Assembly (NCBI GenBank): GCA_009774255.1
Contig: VSNK01000051.1
Coordinates: 1 to 16,463 of the forward strand
DNA from: Faecalicatena sp.
GTDB taxonomy: Bacteria > Bacillota > Clostridia > Lachnospirales > Lachnospiraceae
Direction: 5' to 3'
DNA: 16,463 nt
In this document: positions 1 through 7,242 of the stretch, piece by piece
How positions within the stretch are numbered: position 1 is the stretch's first letter
Layout: the number at the start of each line of letters is the position of its first letter
Made by a program: the position numbers and the translations under genes
The notes under the pieces: generated by a model
What the model was told of the DNA's origin: nothing
Databases searched by the model: none
Seen by the model: the letters and a program-made list of their open reading frames with translations, nothing else

Positions 1-55
1 CTGATGATGGTGTGTTTATAAAAAGTATATATAAATAAGAAAGAGGATAAATAAT

Positions 56-241
56 ATGATTTGGAATAGAAACAAAGAAGAAGCAAAAGGTATTTGTCTG
101 GAAGAAAAGCTGGATAATGATGAATTTTTTATGGCAGAGGAAATTGATGGGTATGCGGCATGTGTTGGAATGAATGCCCAAAGATGTACAACCGAGTGTT
201 TTAGGCAGGTCATGATGCCAACAGTAACTGTGCTAAGTTAA
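56..241 (+). CDS. Small Cys-containing peptide, possible RiPP/bacteriocin-like precursor
   Basis: A 61-residue ORF with a ribosome binding site (AGAGG, about 8 bases upstream of ATG). It ends 24 bases before the preferred start of an ABC ATPase gene. The N-terminal half is charged and acidic (EEKLDNDEFFMAEEIDGY, about residues 16-33), as RiPP leader peptides often are. The C-terminal part is Cys/Thr/Ser-bearing (AACVGMNAQRCTTEC, then a hydrophobic PTVTVLS tail). The CTTEC stretch loosely recalls the C-T-x-x-E-C segment of mersacidin-type lantibiotics. No modification enzyme is in the window, but upstream sequence is cut off. There is no signal peptide or membrane segment. Its place ahead of an exporter-like ABC pair fits a secreted or sensed peptide, but that function is inferred. 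It could instead be an unrelated small protein. Confidence 0.5.
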   Translation: MIWNRNKEEAKGICLEEKLDNDEFFMAEEIDGYAACVGMNAQRCTTECFRQVMMPTVTVLS

Positions 242-249
242 AAGAAAAT

Positions 250-258
250 GGAAGGAAG
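250..258 (+). promoter_or_regulatory. Ribosome binding site that favours the inner start of the ABC ATPase
   Basis: GGAAGGAAG lies 7 bases upstream of the ATG at 266. The ATG at 248 has only an A-rich stretch before it. The start at 266 also removes a six-residue extension (MEGSRW) that precedes the usual beginning of this domain (MGIIHIENL). Confidence 0.6.
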
Positions 259-265
259 CAGATGG

Positions 266-934
266 ATGGGAATTATTCATATAGAAAATCTAATCAAAAT
301 ATTGGGGGAAGGTCAGAATGAAGTTAGAGCTATAGATGGAATCAACCTGGATATAAAACGTGGATTCCATGCGATAGTGGGACCATCAGGAAGTGGGAAA
401 TCTACACTGCTTCAACTGATCGGTGGCTTGCGAATTCCGGATAAAGGAAAAGTACAGGTAAATGATATAGATTTGTCAATTTTTGATGATGAAAGCCTGG
501 CTATTTTCCGAAGACGCAATGTCGGTTTTATTTTCCGGCAGTACAATTTGATGCCGGTATTGAATGTCTATGAGAACATTATATTTCCATTGGAATTGGA
601 CGGACGTATGCCAGACCGTGAGTATATTCATCAGATCGCGCAGCTTTTGGGTCTGGAAGATAAACTTACCGTTTTCCCCAAGGCATTGTCTAGTGGAGAA
701 AGGCAAAAAGTATCCATTGCAAGGGCGCTTTCTACAAAACCAATGATTATCCTGGCGGATGAGCCTACTGGAAATCTGGATTCCCATGCAGCTTTAGAAG
801 TGGCAGGCCTTTTGAAAATGACCTGTAAAGAGTTTAAACAAACAGTTATTATGGTTACGCATGAGAAGGAAATAGCTGAAATAGCTGATCGAATAATCTA
901 TTTGCGGGATGGAAAGCTGGAAAAGATTAAGTAA
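266..934 (+). CDS. ABC transporter ATP-binding protein (MacB/BceA/LolD-type)
   Basis: A 222-residue cytoplasmic nucleotide-binding subunit that powers the FtsX-type permease encoded next. Walker A is GPSGSGKST (about residues 39-47). The signature is LSSGE, a mild variant of LSGGQ. Walker B with D-loop is IILADEPTGNLD, and the switch histidine is in VTHEKE. Length is normal for the family. At the Q-loop, GFIFRQYNLMP stands where relatives read GF(V/I)FQxxNLxP, so the usual Gln is Arg and a Gln follows one place later. The permease start is 13 bases downstream, so the genes are almost certainly co-transcribed. The family includes antimicrobial peptide resistance (BceAB), macrolide/peptide efflux (MacB) and lipoprotein release; the substrate cannot be read from the sequence. 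The peptide gene just upstream suggests a peptide. Confidence 0.9.
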   Translation: MGIIHIENLIKILGEGQNEVRAIDGINLDIKRGFHAIVGPSGSGKSTLLQLIGGLRIPDKGKVQVNDIDLSIFDDESLAIFRRRNVGFIFRQYNLMPVLNVYENIIFPLELDGRMPDREYIHQIAQLLGLEDKLTVFPKALSSGERQKVSIARALSTKPMIILADEPTGNLDSHAALEVAGLLKMTCKEFKQTVIMVTHEKEIAEIADRIIYLRDGKLEKIK

Positions 935-947
935 GGAGCCTGAAATT

Positions 948-3467
948 ATGGGGAAAAGAGAAAATAATACCGCAGTCAGAAGATTGAGCAAAAGAAATAT
1001 CAGGGAACATTTTTGGCGGAATATTTTGTTAATAGCAATAATAGCATTGCTGGCTGGAAGTGTGGTTGCATTAAATGTATTGGGAACCAGTGCTTACTAT
1101 AATATCCAATCTTTCTATATGCAGCAGTATGGAAGCAAGGGGCATATCCGTATAGAGAATTTGCCAGATGCCAAGATAAGAGAACTTGAGAAATATTCGG
1201 AAATAAAAGGGTTTGGTAAAAGTATTCTTATTGCGAATGCAGTAAATGAGGAGTTTCATGGTAAATCTGTAGAAATCAGATATGCTGACGAGCAATATGC
1301 AGAATATACTTTTTCTAAACCCACACAGGGAAGAATGCCAGAAACACAGGGAGAGATTGCTGTTGATACAGCCATTTTAAAGGACCTCGGAATAGAAAAT
1401 GGGATAGGACAAAGTATGGAACTGGATTGGATAGAAAACGGGAAAGCTATCCAAAAAACATTTCAGATAACTGGGGTATGGGAATGTAGCAAAGTAACCT
1501 CAGTACATAAAATATGGGTATCTGATACTATATTGAAAGATTATCAGGGAATAGAGAAGTCAGTGGAACTGATGTTTAAATCAGCAGATATTAGAAAGTC
1601 TGCAGAGACAATGATTCAAAAATTTCACATAAAAGATGATGCATGCCATATTAATGAAATATATGATGAAAATGTAAGTCAAAGCATAGAGCTGGAAACC
1701 TTGACATATAAAGTTGGGGTGGCTGCAGTGCTTATTTGCGGATTGCTTATGATACATAGTATCATCCATGTTGCATATGTAACTGATATAAAATTATATG
1801 GGAGAATGAAGACTCTTGGAGCAACACCGAGGCAAATCAGGAAATCTCTTGTCTGGCAAAATGCAGTATTAAGCGTTCCGGGAATAGGGATAGGGATGGT
1901 AATTGGAGCAGCAGGGGCAAAAGTTATGTTGCCTGTTGTATTTCAAAATTTGAAGATAGTCCCCGATCTTTATATGAAATGGCAGGACTACATATTAGCT
2001 GCACTATTTGTATATTTTCTTGTCATAGTTGCGGCAATTAAGCCGGCATTTGCAGCAGGAAAAATAAACCCTTCCGATTTATTGGGTGAAGAGGACAATA
2101 TATATTTTAAAGGAAAAGCAGAGAGGAGAATACCTGGAGTACCAGTATTGTTTCAAATGGCACTTTATAATATGGGGAGGAACAAAAAAAAGAATATCCT
2201 GGCAGTTGTTCTTTTGATTCTTGGCATATTGAGTGTTGGAAGTATTTATGTTATACATAAAAGTTTTGATATAGACATTTATATGAAAGAAATTGCTTTA
2301 AGTGATTTTACGTTATCAGAACGTACACTGATGGACACATGGGGGGAATATGATCCGGAAGGAACAACGCTTTCATCGGATGTATTAAAGGACATAAGAG
2401 GTTTGGATGGGATATATGAAATGGGAACATTGTATTCCAAAGATGTCTTGTTGAATTTGCCAGATCATGCATATAGCAATATTATTCGGTATTATGAGCA
2501 AAATGACGGTGAGATCCTGGAGTATATGGAGCAGTTGGCTGGTTGGAAAGAGGGATACTACCGTGTAAAGGATGATCATAAATGTGCAGCAACTGTATAT
2601 GGAGTGGATGGCATTATAAATGACAGACTGGCAGAGAGAGCACGTATACTGGAGGGCAAAGTAGATAAAGAAAAATTTCTTTCAGGGAAGTATGTACTGG
2701 CGCAGGGGATAGAAGAAATAGAACCAGCGTATGCACACCCGACATATTCAGTAGGCGATATAGTTGAAATAGAAGGAAGGGCATATGAAGTCATGGCAAT
2801 TATTTCTGCACCGTATCCGGTGACAGAAGGGAATATAAGTCCTGGTTATGAATTTAGCTTGCAGTTTTTTATGCCAGGCAGCGAATTTTGTGAATTGTAT
2901 CCGGATAATACGGCACGGAGGGTATTTTTAAATGTAGACAATGATGAAAAAGAAAATATTCAGGCATTTTTGGAGGAATATACTGACAGGAATAACATAC
3001 CAATGATTTCAGAAAAAAGTGTAGAGATGGAATATCGTAAGGAAACAAGTGCTTCTATGGCAATTTCGAGTATCCTGGCAGGAATGATATTGCTTATAGG
3101 AGTCGTTAACATGGTGAATGCTGAGATAACATCTGTGAATATGAGAAAGAAAGAGTTTGCTATGATGCAGAGTCTTGGAATGACCAAGAAACAGCTTAGA
3201 ATTCTATTAACATTTGAAGGAATGGGTATAGCTGTGGTAACTTTGTTGATTTCGTACTTTTTGAGTTTTCTTGTGATTAATACAGGTGTAAGGGCATACC
3301 TGGAAACAAAATGGACAGCAACTTATAATTTTACGATGACACCATCACTTATAATCACTCCGATTCTGCTTCTGATTGTAATAGGGATTCCGATTCTTTG
3401 TTTTAATCATATGCAAAGAGAAGGAATTATGGAAAGATTAGATGAAGGCATTGAACAATTTTATTAG
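948..3467 (+). CDS. FtsX/MacB-type ABC transporter permease, 8 TM, two extracellular domains
   Basis: An 839-residue membrane protein and partner of the preceding ATPase. The start at 948 has AAGGAG at 933-938; the frame is open back to 909 but has no comparable site there. Order: one N-terminal TM (NILLIAIIALLAGSVVALNV), an extracellular domain of roughly 200 residues, three TMs forming an FtsX core (AAVLICGLLMIHSIIHV; VPGIGIGMVIGAAG; YILAALFVYFLVIVAA), then a second copy of the plan: TM (ILAVVLLILGILSVGSIYVI), a larger extracellular domain of about 250 residues and three C-terminal TMs. The cytoplasmic loop after each second TM carries the FtsX-like 'mkTLGATPRQI' and 'MQSLGMTKKQL' motifs, which contact the ATPase. 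This double-FtsX layout is typical of Firmicute peptide or antibiotic efflux and lipid-associated exporters. No sensor kinase or regulator is seen nearby. Confidence 0.88.
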   Translation: MGKRENNTAVRRLSKRNIREHFWRNILLIAIIALLAGSVVALNVLGTSAYYNIQSFYMQQYGSKGHIRIENLPDAKIRELEKYSEIKGFGKSILIANAVNEEFHGKSVEIRYADEQYAEYTFSKPTQGRMPETQGEIAVDTAILKDLGIENGIGQSMELDWIENGKAIQKTFQITGVWECSKVTSVHKIWVSDTILKDYQGIEKSVELMFKSADIRKSAETMIQKFHIKDDACHINEIYDENVSQSIELETLTYKVGVAAVLICGLLMIHSIIHVAYVTDIKLYGRMKTLGATPRQIRKSLVWQNAVLSVPGIGIGMVIGAAGAKVMLPVVFQNLKIVPDLYMKWQDYILAALFVYFLVIVAAIKPAFAAGKINPSDLLGEEDNIYFKGKAERRIPGVPVLFQMALYNMGRNKKKNILAVVLLILGILSVGSIYVIHKSFDIDIYMKEIALSDFTLSERTLMDTWGEYDPEGTTLSSDVLKDIRGLDGIYEMGTLYSKDVLLNLPDHAYSNIIRYYEQNDGEILEYMEQLAGWKEGYYRVKDDHKCAATVYGVDGIINDRLAERARILEGKVDKEKFLSGKYVLAQGIEEIEPAYAHPTYSVGDIVEIEGRAYEVMAIISAPYPVTEGNISPGYEFSLQFFMPGSEFCELYPDNTARRVFLNVDNDEKENIQAFLEEYTDRNNIPMISEKSVEMEYRKETSASMAISSILAGMILLIGVVNMVNAEITSVNMRKKEFAMMQSLGMTKKQLRILLTFEGMGIAVVTLLISYFLSFLVINTGVRAYLETKWTATYNFTMTPSLIITPILLLIVIGIPILCFNHMQREGIMERLDEGIEQFY

Positions 3468-3519
3468 GCAGATGAAGGAAATGGTGTACAGTGGGACATT
3501 CTAAAGCCAGGGGATAACA

Positions 3520-3554
3520 CCTGCGTGATCAGACATCCCTTTCGATCACGCAGG
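3520..3554. terminator. 11-bp perfect inverted repeat between convergent genes, possible weak terminator
   Basis: CCTGCGTGATC (3520-3530) pairs perfectly with GATCACGCAGG (3544-3554) around a 13-base loop. It lies 52 bases after the permease stop and overlaps the last codons of the minus-strand pseudogene. There is no U-tract directly after either arm; on the plus strand a T-run (TTTTTT) starts about 12 bases beyond the stem. It may end the ABC operon transcript, but it is not a textbook intrinsic terminator. Confidence 0.35.
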
Positions 3555-5266
3555 AATGCACCTTCGTTTTTTCATTATAATTGATTCCTACCAGGAGCAG
3601 CCCCTGGCCAATCCCCTGAAGCGCCGCAGGATAATCTCTGTCCCTGATCTGTGCAATGGCGCCCACTGCGGTCTTATTCCCTTTCAGCTCAATGAGCATT
3701 GCAGGCAGCGCAGACCGCCATTTTGGGATATACACGATATCCGCGCAGCCATGACCGGAGGGAAGTTCTTCTATCCTGGCATACTGGCCAACGCATGTGA
3801 TATATGCGTATCTTACCGCAGCCCGTAATGCCTGTTCATTGTTATAAAACTGCGGCGCATACATGGAATCATGTATTTTTGCCACTGCATTTGCCACCGC
3901 GTCGGCATCCCCCTGGATGGTTTTTTCGAGGAGACAGTCAGATTCACGGATCAGCCGGATCAATTCCGTATGCTTTCCCTTTCGGAGAATCCGGTGAAAT
4001 TCCATCCGCACTTCCCGGTTGGGGATCCGAACCGTTCCGGTACCCTGTTCATCCTCACGGTATGCCAGGTATCCAAGGTGGATCAAAAGCGTCAATACAT
4101 CATCCTTATCTTTAAAAGTCTCAAAATCATTTTCAAAGCCTTCCGTGTCCGCCTCAATCTCTTCCCCGCTGACCAGCCTTGCGATCTCGCCTTGCAGCCC
4201 CTCCTCATCCATATCGATATACGTCAAAAGCGCTTCGGCCGCAGAGGTCTTTTTCCAGTAGGATTTGAATTTTCCACTCTGCATGGCACACATGATGGAA
4301 TAGGGGTTGTACACGGAATGAACATCATCGAACGTATACCCATCGTACCAGCTTTTTGCTTCTTCAAAGCTCCTGTGATATTTGCCGCATAAGGTTCGCA
4401 CCTCTGCCTCCGTAAAACCTGTAAAGGCAGCATGTTTTCCCGGATCCAGAACAGTAAATTCCTGGAAGTCGGACATTGCGGACTGGAATCCGTCTTTTTT
4501 GATCGGCAGGATTCCCGTCATGTATGCGGCGGCAATGACCCGGGAGGTGGCTCCGCTGTTCTTGAACAGCATCCGCAGAAATTCCAGATAATCCCGCTGT
4601 GCACGGGGATTGCTTCCGGCTTCGCGGATCGGCGCGTCCCATTCATCAATAATCACGATGAATCTGCTTCCCGCTAAAGACACGGCATTGACCAGCGTCG
4701 GGACAAAACCTTCCTCGACTGCCAGGCCGGGATAAGCCGCTGCCAGCTCGCAGATGATATTCCGTTTCATATAAGGTACGATATCCGCCGCGCCTGCTTC
4801 TCCGATCACGCCGGTCATATCCAGATAAATCACATCGTACCGGTTCAAATGCTCTTTATACTGCGCCTCACGGGCAATGGCTAGTACATCATTGCATTAA
4901 TCTTGAAGTAATAGTGCTCGATATTCGTGTCAGCTGTGCGTCTGCTAACCGACGGTGTAGTGGGCTACACCTAGGTTAGCAGGCGTGCAGATGGCGCGGA
5001 TAGCGAGTGCTGATTACTCAAGAATTAATGCAACGATGTACTAGGTCGTCAAACAGGGGGGAAGAGTCACAGGTCTTATCATAGTAGGCACAGAGCATCT
5101 GGGCGGCAAAGGACTTGCCGAACCGCCTGGGCCTGCTGACGCAGGTCAGCTTCCGCATCGTACCGATGGTATCGTTGATCAGGCCGATCAGGCCGGATTT
5201 ATCTACATATGCACTTCTCCGGATTGCTTCAAATCCACTGTTTCCAGGATTCAGATAGGTTCCCAT
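3529..5266 (-). pseudogene. AAA-ATPase-like/PD-(D/E)XK nuclease family protein, disrupted by a palindromic insertion
   Basis: The 5' part starts at ATG 5266 (GGAGGTG just upstream) with MGTYLNPGNSGFEAI, followed by the family P-loop SRPRRFGKS (about residues 44-52) and LFDDL, then runs into the insert and stops at 5018. The 3' part resumes after the insert as AIAREAQYKEHLNRYDVIYLDM. It keeps Walker B (FIVIIDEWDAP), the YMTGILPIKK and SWYDGYTF family motifs, and the C-terminal nuclease motif (ADIVYIP ... AMLIELKG ... QIRDRDY). Removing 160 bp leaves 1578 nt, 526 codons with stop and no frameshift. The longest open frame of the downstream piece begins with TTG and lacks a convincing ribosome site, so it is probably not made. 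Its intact relative lies at 12201-13853. The family is linked by context to defence or mobile elements; its biochemical role is not established. Confidence 0.88.
4885..5040. mobile_element. MITE-like palindromic insertion element inside the AAA-nuclease gene
   Basis: A 156-bp element with terminal inverted repeats of about 22 bases (TACATCATTGCATTAAT at the left, the complement of ATTAATGCAACGATGTA at the right; one mismatch and one indel). CTAG flanks both ends (4881-4884 and 5041-5044). The boundaries may equally be read as a 158-bp element starting GTACATC with a TA duplication inside CTAG, as reported for IS630/Tc1-type transposition. Inside, CTGCTAACC (4942-4950) pairs with GGTTAGCAG (4974-4982) around GTAGTGGGCTAC (4957-4968). 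It encodes no protein, so it must be moved in trans. The clean target duplication and preserved host frame point to a recent insertion. Confidence 0.85.
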
Positions 5267-5363
5267 GGGATACACCTCCATATGAAAAGCTGCAGTCGTA
5301 TCTGCGGGGGGGGAATGAGCAGATACACGATAAAAATAATTGCCGTATCCTACATATCGTTGA

Positions 5364-5417
5364 CTATATAAAAAGATCTCTATATAGTTCTCTTTATACA
5401 TAGATCTCTTTATATAG
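5364..5417. repeat. Cluster of short AT-rich repeats upstream of the disrupted gene
   Basis: AGATCTCTATATAG (5374-5387) is repeated as AGATCTCTTTATATAG (5402-5417), 28 bases apart. CTATATA (5364-5370) and TATATAG (5381-5387) form a small inverted repeat. The cluster sits about 100-150 bases upstream of the start at 5266, where a promoter or operator for the minus-strand gene would lie. A regulatory role is inferred; no clear -35/-10 pair was found. Confidence 0.35.
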
Positions 5418-5505
5418 ATACTATATCAGATTTGCCCCCATTTTTATATCCCTATCTTAAAAAGTTCTGATTCGGTACTGAATTGAGTTACTGTTCACTC
5501 CTGGG

Positions 5506-5546
5506 CCGTGCACTACGCTGCACGGTCACAGGCCAGTACGTACTGG
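5506..5546. repeat. Two adjacent palindromes in the 5267-5650 intergenic region
   Basis: CCGTGCA (5506-5512) pairs with TGCACGG (5519-5525) over a 6-base loop. A perfect palindrome CCAGTACGTACTGG follows at 5533-5546. The pair is preceded by GTTACTGTTCACTCC. The arrangement looks like a decayed interspersed palindromic repeat rather than a terminator, as no T-run follows. Apart from this, the AT-rich repeat cluster and a promoter, the 384-base gap shows no gene. Confidence 0.4.
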
Positions 5547-5575
5547 GGCTGGAATCCGAAAATGGCTTTGTCCTG

Positions 5576-5604
5576 TTGTATTTCCGGTAGCTTCCGATTA
5601 TAAT
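5576..5604 (+). promoter_or_regulatory. Promoter for the HipA-like/HEPN/KGGVGR-ATPase operon
   Basis: A partial -35 TTGTAT (5576-5581) and a perfect -10 TATAAT (5599-5604) are separated by exactly 17 bases. A transcript start near 5611 would leave a leader of about 40 bases before the first gene. No other convincing promoter was found in the 86-base gap at 6710-6795, which suggests that all three genes share this one. Confidence 0.6.
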
Positions 5605-5650
5605 ATAAGGGAAATATCGGCAACGATGGGAAAGGGGCATGCCTTAATCA

Positions 5651-6709
5651 ATGAAACAGAACAGCGGGAGAGCCATGAAAAATATGAAAGGAATTTCGAA
5701 TACACTTTTACAGGAGAATGCGCTGCCGTCGCTGGATGACTGGCGGCCGGATATGATCACGCCGTACAGCGGCTCCGATAGAAAAGAAGGGCTGATATCT
5801 CCTGACGGCAGACGTTATCTTGTGAAATATGCGGAAGCGCACACCCGTTTTAATGACCTGGATACAAGCTATGTGAATAATGTGATCTCCGAATACTTGT
5901 CAAGCCATATTCTTGACATTGCCGGCTTCGAGGTTCACCATACGTTTCTCGGAACCCGCGGGGAAAATCTTTTGGTGGCCTGTGAAAATTTCACCTCCGG
6001 CCACCAGTATCTGATCGAATTCGGACAATATATGCGGAAGCATTATGATTCCGGCGATATCGGCCGCGTGCCTGATATCTGCCAGATCCGCCATGTCCTC
6101 CGCCATGATCCTGTGTTATGCGGTTATTCGGACGAATTGTGGGCCTCTTATTGGGAAAGATTTATCGGGGACGCGCTTGTCGGCAACTTCGACCGACATA
6201 TGGGAAATTGGGGCTATATCACGGATACAAAGAAACAAACAATCTATCCTTCACCGATTTACGACAATGGCAACACCCTGTTTCCTGCTTTATCGGAAAA
6301 AGCAATGAGGGAGGATATCCTGCCTTCGGAAAAAGAGCTCGTGAAGAGGACGCTGTTGTTTCCAAAAGCCGCGCTTACGGTGAATGGCAGGAAGGCCAGC
6401 TATCTTGATATGCTTTCCTCCGGATATGAACCCTCCCTGACGCAGGCCGTGATAAAAACGGTTCCTGTTATTTTGGCTAAAATGCCCGCTATCCGCGAAT
6501 TTATCGGCGGCCAGGATTTTCTGTCCGATACGAGAAAAATGTTTTATAAGACCATATTGAATACACGGGCGGAGGCGATTCTAAGGCCCGCTTATGAGTG
6601 CTGTATTTCCGGAAATTATAAGAAGGATGCCCGGGAACGGCTGGAAAGCGGAACCGATTATACGGAAAATGATTTTGAGAAGGAATATGGGGAAACATAT
6701 GGCTGCTGA
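5651..6709 (+). CDS. HipA-like (HipA_C/CtkA-type) protein kinase domain protein
   Basis: A 352-residue protein, shorter than full HipA (about 440 residues), without the N-terminal HipA subdomain and without a HipB-like antitoxin gene beside it. Visible kinase features: a nucleotide-binding lysine in GRRYLVKYAE (about K59), the HipA catalytic motif NFDRHMGN (residues 179-186, catalytic Asp181) and the metal-binding motif YDNGNT (Asp205). HipA phosphorylates glutamyl-tRNA synthetase and causes dormancy; CtkA-like relatives are free-standing kinases. The target here is unknown. The start is uncertain: ATG 5651 has AAGGGG about 13 bases away, and ATGs at 5675 and 5684 follow GGGAGAG. A good promoter lies upstream. 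It is followed after 86 bases by the HEPN gene on the same strand, so co-function is possible but less secure than for the next two genes. Confidence 0.75.
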   Translation: MKQNSGRAMKNMKGISNTLLQENALPSLDDWRPDMITPYSGSDRKEGLISPDGRRYLVKYAEAHTRFNDLDTSYVNNVISEYLSSHILDIAGFEVHHTFLGTRGENLLVACENFTSGHQYLIEFGQYMRKHYDSGDIGRVPDICQIRHVLRHDPVLCGYSDELWASYWERFIGDALVGNFDRHMGNWGYITDTKKQTIYPSPIYDNGNTLFPALSEKAMREDILPSEKELVKRTLLFPKAALTVNGRKASYLDMLSSGYEPSLTQAVIKTVPVILAKMPAIREFIGGQDFLSDTRKMFYKTILNTRAEAILRPAYECCISGNYKKDARERLESGTDYTENDFEKEYGETYGC

Positions 6710-6795
6710 AAAAGAGGGGCGTATCTGCGAGAATACTGAGCAATATGTATACGTTACACGTTACAGAAAATTAAGGATACCGATGAGGAGGAAAA

Positions 6796-7242
6796 ATGAG
6801 AGTAGATGACAATTATCATGATACGGTCTACCGTATGTATGAGTCTTCGGATATACTATACAAAAATCAGCAATGGTTTAACGCAAATTATCTGGCAGGC
6901 TATGTATTAGAATGCTATTGTAAACTGATGTTGCTGCTGGCTTCCCGGCAAGGGTATGCTTTTTCAAATCACCGCCGTGATGTGAGGCAGTTTAAACATG
7001 ATGTAAATGAGTTAAAAGAGGAGATAGGGCTGATCAGCCGGGAGGGAGGATTGTCAGCCGGATATTGCCTGGATCTGCAAAGTGCCTGTGCAAACCTTCT
7101 GGAACACTGGAATCCTGCGAAAAGGTATGAGCCGGACAGCAGCAAATGGAATGAGGAAGCATTGGCAATCCGTATACATCAAGAAATAGAAGCATTGATG
7201 GATATGATCATAAAAATGGAAATTGACGGGGGAATGATATGA
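6796..7242 (+). CDS. HEPN-domain-like protein
   Basis: A 148-residue mostly helical protein with a strong ribosome site (GAGGAGG at 6785-6791, 4 bases from ATG). The segment NANYLAGYVLECYCKLMLLL (residues 29-48) matches the second helix typical of HEPN proteins (A-Y-L-A-G-Y-x-x-E-x-x-x-K). It is followed by HDVNELKEEIG, like the common HD-L-x-x-L helix, and WNPAKRYEP, which resembles the 'W.p..RY' turn. R61-D62 with H68 fits the R-x(4-6)-H RNase pattern by spacing, but it sits earlier than the usual catalytic position, so activity is uncertain. HEPN proteins are often RNases or effector partners in toxin-antitoxin and anti-phage systems. Its stop overlaps the start of the following ATPase gene by 4 bases (ATGA), indicating translational coupling and probably partnership. 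Confidence 0.72.
   Translation: MRVDDNYHDTVYRMYESSDILYKNQQWFNANYLAGYVLECYCKLMLLLASRQGYAFSNHRRDVRQFKHDVNELKEEIGLISREGGLSAGYCLDLQSACANLLEHWNPAKRYEPDSSKWNEEALAIRIHQEIEALMDMIIKMEIDGGMI

Noticed and set aside
1..55. Promoter for the peptide/ABC operon
   Set aside because: The AT-rich stretch has several TATA-like hexamers, but too little upstream sequence is present to identify a -35 or choose among them.
3556..4677. Several plus-strand open frames opposite the disrupted nuclease gene
   Set aside because: They are antisense shadows of a G+C-richer gene. They lack ribosome sites and show low-complexity, unstructured translations, whereas the minus strand carries family motifs.
5018..5401. Separate 127-residue protein from an upstream ATG at 5401
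   Set aside because: The first 45 residues lie in AT-rich repeat DNA with no family similarity. The ribosome site and family N-terminus (MGTYLNPG) mark 5266 as the start, and the C-terminal end is read from the inserted element.
5651..6709. Classical hipBA toxin-antitoxin
   Set aside because: No small HTH (HipB-like) gene is adjacent, and the N-terminal HipA subdomain is missing.
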